A stretch of DNA of 64,000 nt from Chloroflexota bacterium (GTDB lineage Bacteria > Chloroflexota > Anaerolineae > UBA4142). Made by a program: the position numbers and the translations under genes. Every line of letters begins with the position of its first letter. The first letter of the stretch is position 1. Of this stretch, positions 61,432 to 64,000 are shown in pieces. The stretch is from positions 35,881-99,880 of the forward strand of contig JACRMI010000009.1 of the NCBI GenBank assembly GCA_016215025.1. The letters are read 5' to 3'. The notes beneath the pieces were generated by a model. It saw nothing but the letters and a program-made list of their open reading frames with translations. It searched no databases and was not told the DNA's origin.

Positions 61432-62856
61432 ATGTCCGAAGACAGATCGCATAAATGGCTGGCTGGCATAGACCAACTCTCTATTTTGATCACGCTCGCA
61501 ACGTTTGGTTTCGCTCTTGCCGTATTTGCATTGACACCCATTCGCGCATGGCAATGGAGCCAGCGACCGTTTCCCGGTTTTGTCGTAGAACAAACCCTGG
61601 TCGTTTCAGATATCAAGACCCCAAACTGGAGCGGAATCCAACTTGGAATTCTGCATCCGCGCAGAATTGTTCGCGTCAACCATCAGCCGGTTGAATCCTT
61701 GTCGGATTTCGATCAAGCAATCGATCAAGTCAGCTTTTCACAGTTGATCCCAATCGAGACCATTGATCGGAATGGCAAGCGAGAGACATTCCCTTTTGTC
61801 GCAGTTGAACGCTTTGCCCAGCAAGATCTTCTTCGACTATTTTGGTTGCCTTACTCGGTAGGACTGATCTACCTGATTATCGGTGGATGGCTCTATTACA
61901 AACGCAGTCACACTCAATCGGCGCGCGCGTTCGCGTTCTTCTGCGCGTGCGCATCCATCGTCTGTGGGCTCTTTTTCGATTTGTTCGCCACTCACTTTGG
62001 TACTTGGCTTTGGACGTTCGCCCTTTCGATGTTAGGAGCTGCGTTTGTGAGCCTTACGTTTCTCTTCCCCGAAGAGTTGCCTTTGATGAAAACCCGTCCC
62101 TGGGTGCGTCTTCTCCCGTACGGGGCATCCTTCCTCTTGTCTGCCTGGGCGATCAAAACCCTTTTCGAGACAAGCGATCCCTGGGCGTACATGCTCCCCT
62201 GGCGTTACGGCTATGCCTTTACGGCGTTTGGCATCCTCGTTTTTCTCTGCGTGATGGTTTATCGATGGCGGCGCAGTACATCGCTCATGACTCAATTACA
62301 AGCGCGGATTATTCTGGCGGGGGCCATGATCTCTTTTGTCCCGATTGGTCTCTGGTTTGGCGCATCCTTGTTCGGACCTTCGATCCCTTTCGATCCGACC
62401 TTGTATCTTCCTATCCTTATTATTTTTCCTGCCATGATCAGTCTCGCCATTTTGCGCTATCGGCTATGGGATATCGATTTCATCATTCATCGCACGTTGA
62501 TCTACGGAGTGCTGACGGTTTTACTTGCAATTTTCTACTTGAGCGGCGTCATCGTTTTGCAATTCGTTTTCCGCGCGTCGACGGGCGCAGGCGGCGACTT
62601 GGCTATTATCCTTTCGACCCTCGGCATCGCCGCACTCTTCAATCCGCTCCATCATCACGTGCAACGTGTCATTGATCGTCGGTATTATCGCAGCAATTAT
62701 GATGCCCAACGTGTGCTGGCGCGGTTTAGCGAAACGGTTCGGGATGAGGTCGAATTGGAAAAGCTGACTCGCGAACTGCTCGACGTTGTGAACGAGAGCA
62801 TGCAACCCACCACGTCGAGTCTATGGCTGCAAAATCCGAAAGAGAAAAACAAATAA
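61432..62856 (+). CDS. Polytopic membrane protein with PDZ-like extracytoplasmic part
   Basis: 474 residues; AAGGCAA precedes the ATG. An N-terminal membrane segment (about 17-37), a PDZ-like segment with ILHPRRIVRVNHQPVESLSDF, then seven or eight membrane segments (about 140-400) ending YRLWDIDFIIHRTLIYGVLTVL. A coiled cytoplasmic tail of about 70 residues (HHHVQRVIDRRYYRSNYD) follows but no kinase domain. The LWDID segment is typical of the membrane sensor part of histidine kinases and of stand-alone relatives. Probably a sensor module or partner of a separate kinase. The neighbour at 62952 is related. Confidence 0.8.
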   Translation: MSEDRSHKWLAGIDQLSILITLATFGFALAVFALTPIRAWQWSQRPFPGFVVEQTLVVSDIKTPNWSGIQLGILHPRRIVRVNHQPVESLSDFDQAIDQVSFSQLIPIETIDRNGKRETFPFVAVERFAQQDLLRLFWLPYSVGLIYLIIGGWLYYKRSHTQSARAFAFFCACASIVCGLFFDLFATHFGTWLWTFALSMLGAAFVSLTFLFPEELPLMKTRPWVRLLPYGASFLLSAWAIKTLFETSDPWAYMLPWRYGYAFTAFGILVFLCVMVYRWRRSTSLMTQLQARIILAGAMISFVPIGLWFGASLFGPSIPFDPTLYLPILIIFPAMISLAILRYRLWDIDFIIHRTLIYGVLTVLLAIFYLSGVIVLQFVFRASTGAGGDLAIILSTLGIAALFNPLHHHVQRVIDRRYYRSNYDAQRVLARFSETVRDEVELEKLTRELLDVVNESMQPTTSSLWLQNPKEKNK

Positions 62857-62951
62857 GCAATACATTACCCGTGACAGAACTCTCTGCCAAAGCATTGTAG
62901 AGCAACAGAAATTGCTTGCGTAAGACCACTTGCATTCCAATTAAACATCCG

Positions 62952-64000
62952 ATGAACAATCGCAATCTTGAACAAGAATCAAATACTTTGACCGGAGTCG
63001 ATCTGATCGTTGCACGCGGCAGCTGGTTCGCGCTCGTATTGATCGCGCTCGGACTATTCATCGTCGCCGTTCCGTTTCGCTATCAGCAACTCATCACCGT
63101 CACGCCCCAGGGCGATACGCCTCTTGTCATCCTGGCTCCTAACGAAGCAGAGTGGCTCGCCGCGCAGAGTATCTCGTTAACGACGTACGCGCTTTATTTT
63201 CTTGCGCTCGAAACGATTTTTGCATTGGTGCATATCACTCTAGGCTTGATCATTTATCTACGCAAGCCACGCGAAGTACTCGGAATGTTTGCCTCGCTCG
63301 CCTTCATCACATTTGGGGTGTTGGTCCCCGGAACATCGCGCGTCCTGGACGATGGCTCTGGCTCGATCTTGGAAGTTTCATTGCATCTCGTTCAGAACAT
63401 CGGTTGGGTCACCTTCACGATATGCTTTTTCATTTTTCCTGATGGGCGTTTCGTGCCGAGTTGGACGCGCTGGTTTCTAGTTCCCTTCACGGTATGGGCA
63501 GCCGCATGGTTAATGTTTCCCCTTGCCAATCCATTCAACTGGTCTTTGCCCGTAATGTTGATTGGATTTTTATTTCTATTCGGCTGCGGCTTTCTCGCGC
63601 AACTCTATCGCTATATCTTTGTATCGACTCCGATGGAGCGCGTTCAAACGCGCTGGGTGCTTTATGCTTTCGGCGTGGCGACATTGGGCGTTGGCATTTT
63701 TCTCGCGCCCGGCATTCTCATTCCCGAAACGCGTGACCCCGGTGCAATTCGTGTACTGTATCAAATGATCGGCGTCGCCATCTTTGCGTTCTCGCTCTTA
63801 CTCATACCAATCAGCATCGACATTGCGATCCTGCGCTATCGCCTCTGGGACATCGACATTACTGTAGTCTGGCGAAAATTTCGACTTGGGATTATAATCA
63901 TGTTTGAGATCCGACACTGCGCAAATCTATCGTTGCGCTCTGACTCCCTTGGCACAGGCGATCCTTGCATCGCTGCGGGTTTGTTGTTCCGCGAACGGGA
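62952..64000 (+). CDS. Related polytopic membrane protein (partial, open at window end)
   Basis: Open from the ATG at 62952 to the last base (349 codons). Six to seven membrane segments (WFALVLIALGLFIVAVPF first) and DIAILRYRLWDIDIT near the end, related to the protein at 61432. After IDIT (about 63862) the expected IIxRTLVYG continuation is replaced by VVWRKFRLGIIIMFEIRHC, and no membrane segment follows. The continuation contains a TATAAT-like run (63890s) and may be an intergenic region joined by deletion, a frameshift, or a contig artefact. The 3' end is beyond the window. Confidence 0.7.
   Translation, partial: MNNRNLEQESNTLTGVDLIVARGSWFALVLIALGLFIVAVPFRYQQLITVTPQGDTPLVILAPNEAEWLAAQSISLTTYALYFLALETIFALVHITLGLIIYLRKPREVLGMFASLAFITFGVLVPGTSRVLDDGSGSILEVSLHLVQNIGWVTFTICFFIFPDGRFVPSWTRWFLVPFTVWAAAWLMFPLANPFNWSLPVMLIGFLFLFGCGFLAQLYRYIFVSTPMERVQTRWVLYAFGVATLGVGIFLAPGILIPETRDPGAIRVLYQMIGVAIFAFSLLLIPISIDIAILRYRLWDIDITVVWRKFRLGIIIMFEIRHCANLSLRSDSLGTGDPCIAAGLLFRER

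Noticed and set aside
61842..62675. Plus-strand ORF of 277 codons inside the membrane protein gene
   Set aside because: Arg/Ser-rich product out of frame with the real gene, which has membrane segments and the LWDID signature.
1..64000. CRISPR array, tRNA, rRNA or riboswitch
   Set aside because: No regularly spaced repeats, and no tRNA-, rRNA- or riboswitch-like conserved core were recognised on either strand.

Overview
The window looks like a piece of a Chloroflexota chromosome, probably from an Anaerolineae-like heterotroph. This is inferred from gene content: family-1 sugar ABC systems, a BTAD/NACHT-like regulator, membrane proteins with the LWDID membrane signature, a Pil-Chp type chemosensory operon, many PAS/GAF kinases and abundant small hairpin repeats. 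There is no rRNA, tRNA, CRISPR array or intact transposase. Both window edges cut genes.

Region 1 (1-11.0 kb, minus strand) is a pentose or galactofuranose-type uptake and use locus. It holds a sugar ABC ATPase (cut by the left edge), two paralogous YtfQ-like binding lipoproteins, a YesM/YesN two-component pair, an aldo/keto reductase, L-arabinose isomerase and a LacI-family regulator. Region 2 (11.2-15.4 kb) is a large multi-PAS sensor kinase and its NarL-type partner, overlapping by 4 bp.

Region 3 (15.4-30.3 kb, minus strand) is a chemosensory operon with the gene order of Pseudomonas pilGHIJK-chpABC: TPR/REC protein, DUF4388-like protein, CheY, ParA, CheW, MCP, CheR, CheA with two Hpt domains and a REC, CheB, double CheW. 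It ends at a strong terminator. Just upstream lie two tandem, nearly identical 54-residue genes with perfect ribosome binding sites and no family I recognise. An M16 peptidase and a sucrose-phosphorylase-like GH13 enzyme follow.

Region 4 (33.3-43.9 kb) is the most interesting part. It is an L-ascorbate-type catabolic operon (ulaG, ulaD, ulaE, ulaF homologues) joined to a family-1 sugar ABC importer, with no PTS. It also carries a PfkB kinase, a HAD phosphatase and a UroD-like protein, under a divergent SorC-type regulator. The E. coli pathway depends on PTS import to make ascorbate 6-phosphate, so here a cytoplasmic kinase would be needed, and the PfkB protein is the obvious candidate. The importer's binding protein is frameshifted in this sequence.

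Region 5 (43.9-55.5 kb, minus strand) is c-di-GMP and two-component signalling: one GGDEF protein, two HD-GYP proteins, a small secreted protein, an OmpR-type regulator and a PAS/GAF kinase. Region 6 (55.6-64 kb) has a BTAD-ATPase-TPR regulator bracketed by two MITE-like elements, then plus-strand genes for a double-cupredoxin lipoprotein, a membrane dihaem cytochrome c and two polytopic membrane proteins. A direct repeat with an 11-bp period, next to a -10 element, sits upstream of the cupredoxin gene and resembles a SARP operator. Several dispersed hairpin and MITE families fill the intergenic spaces throughout.
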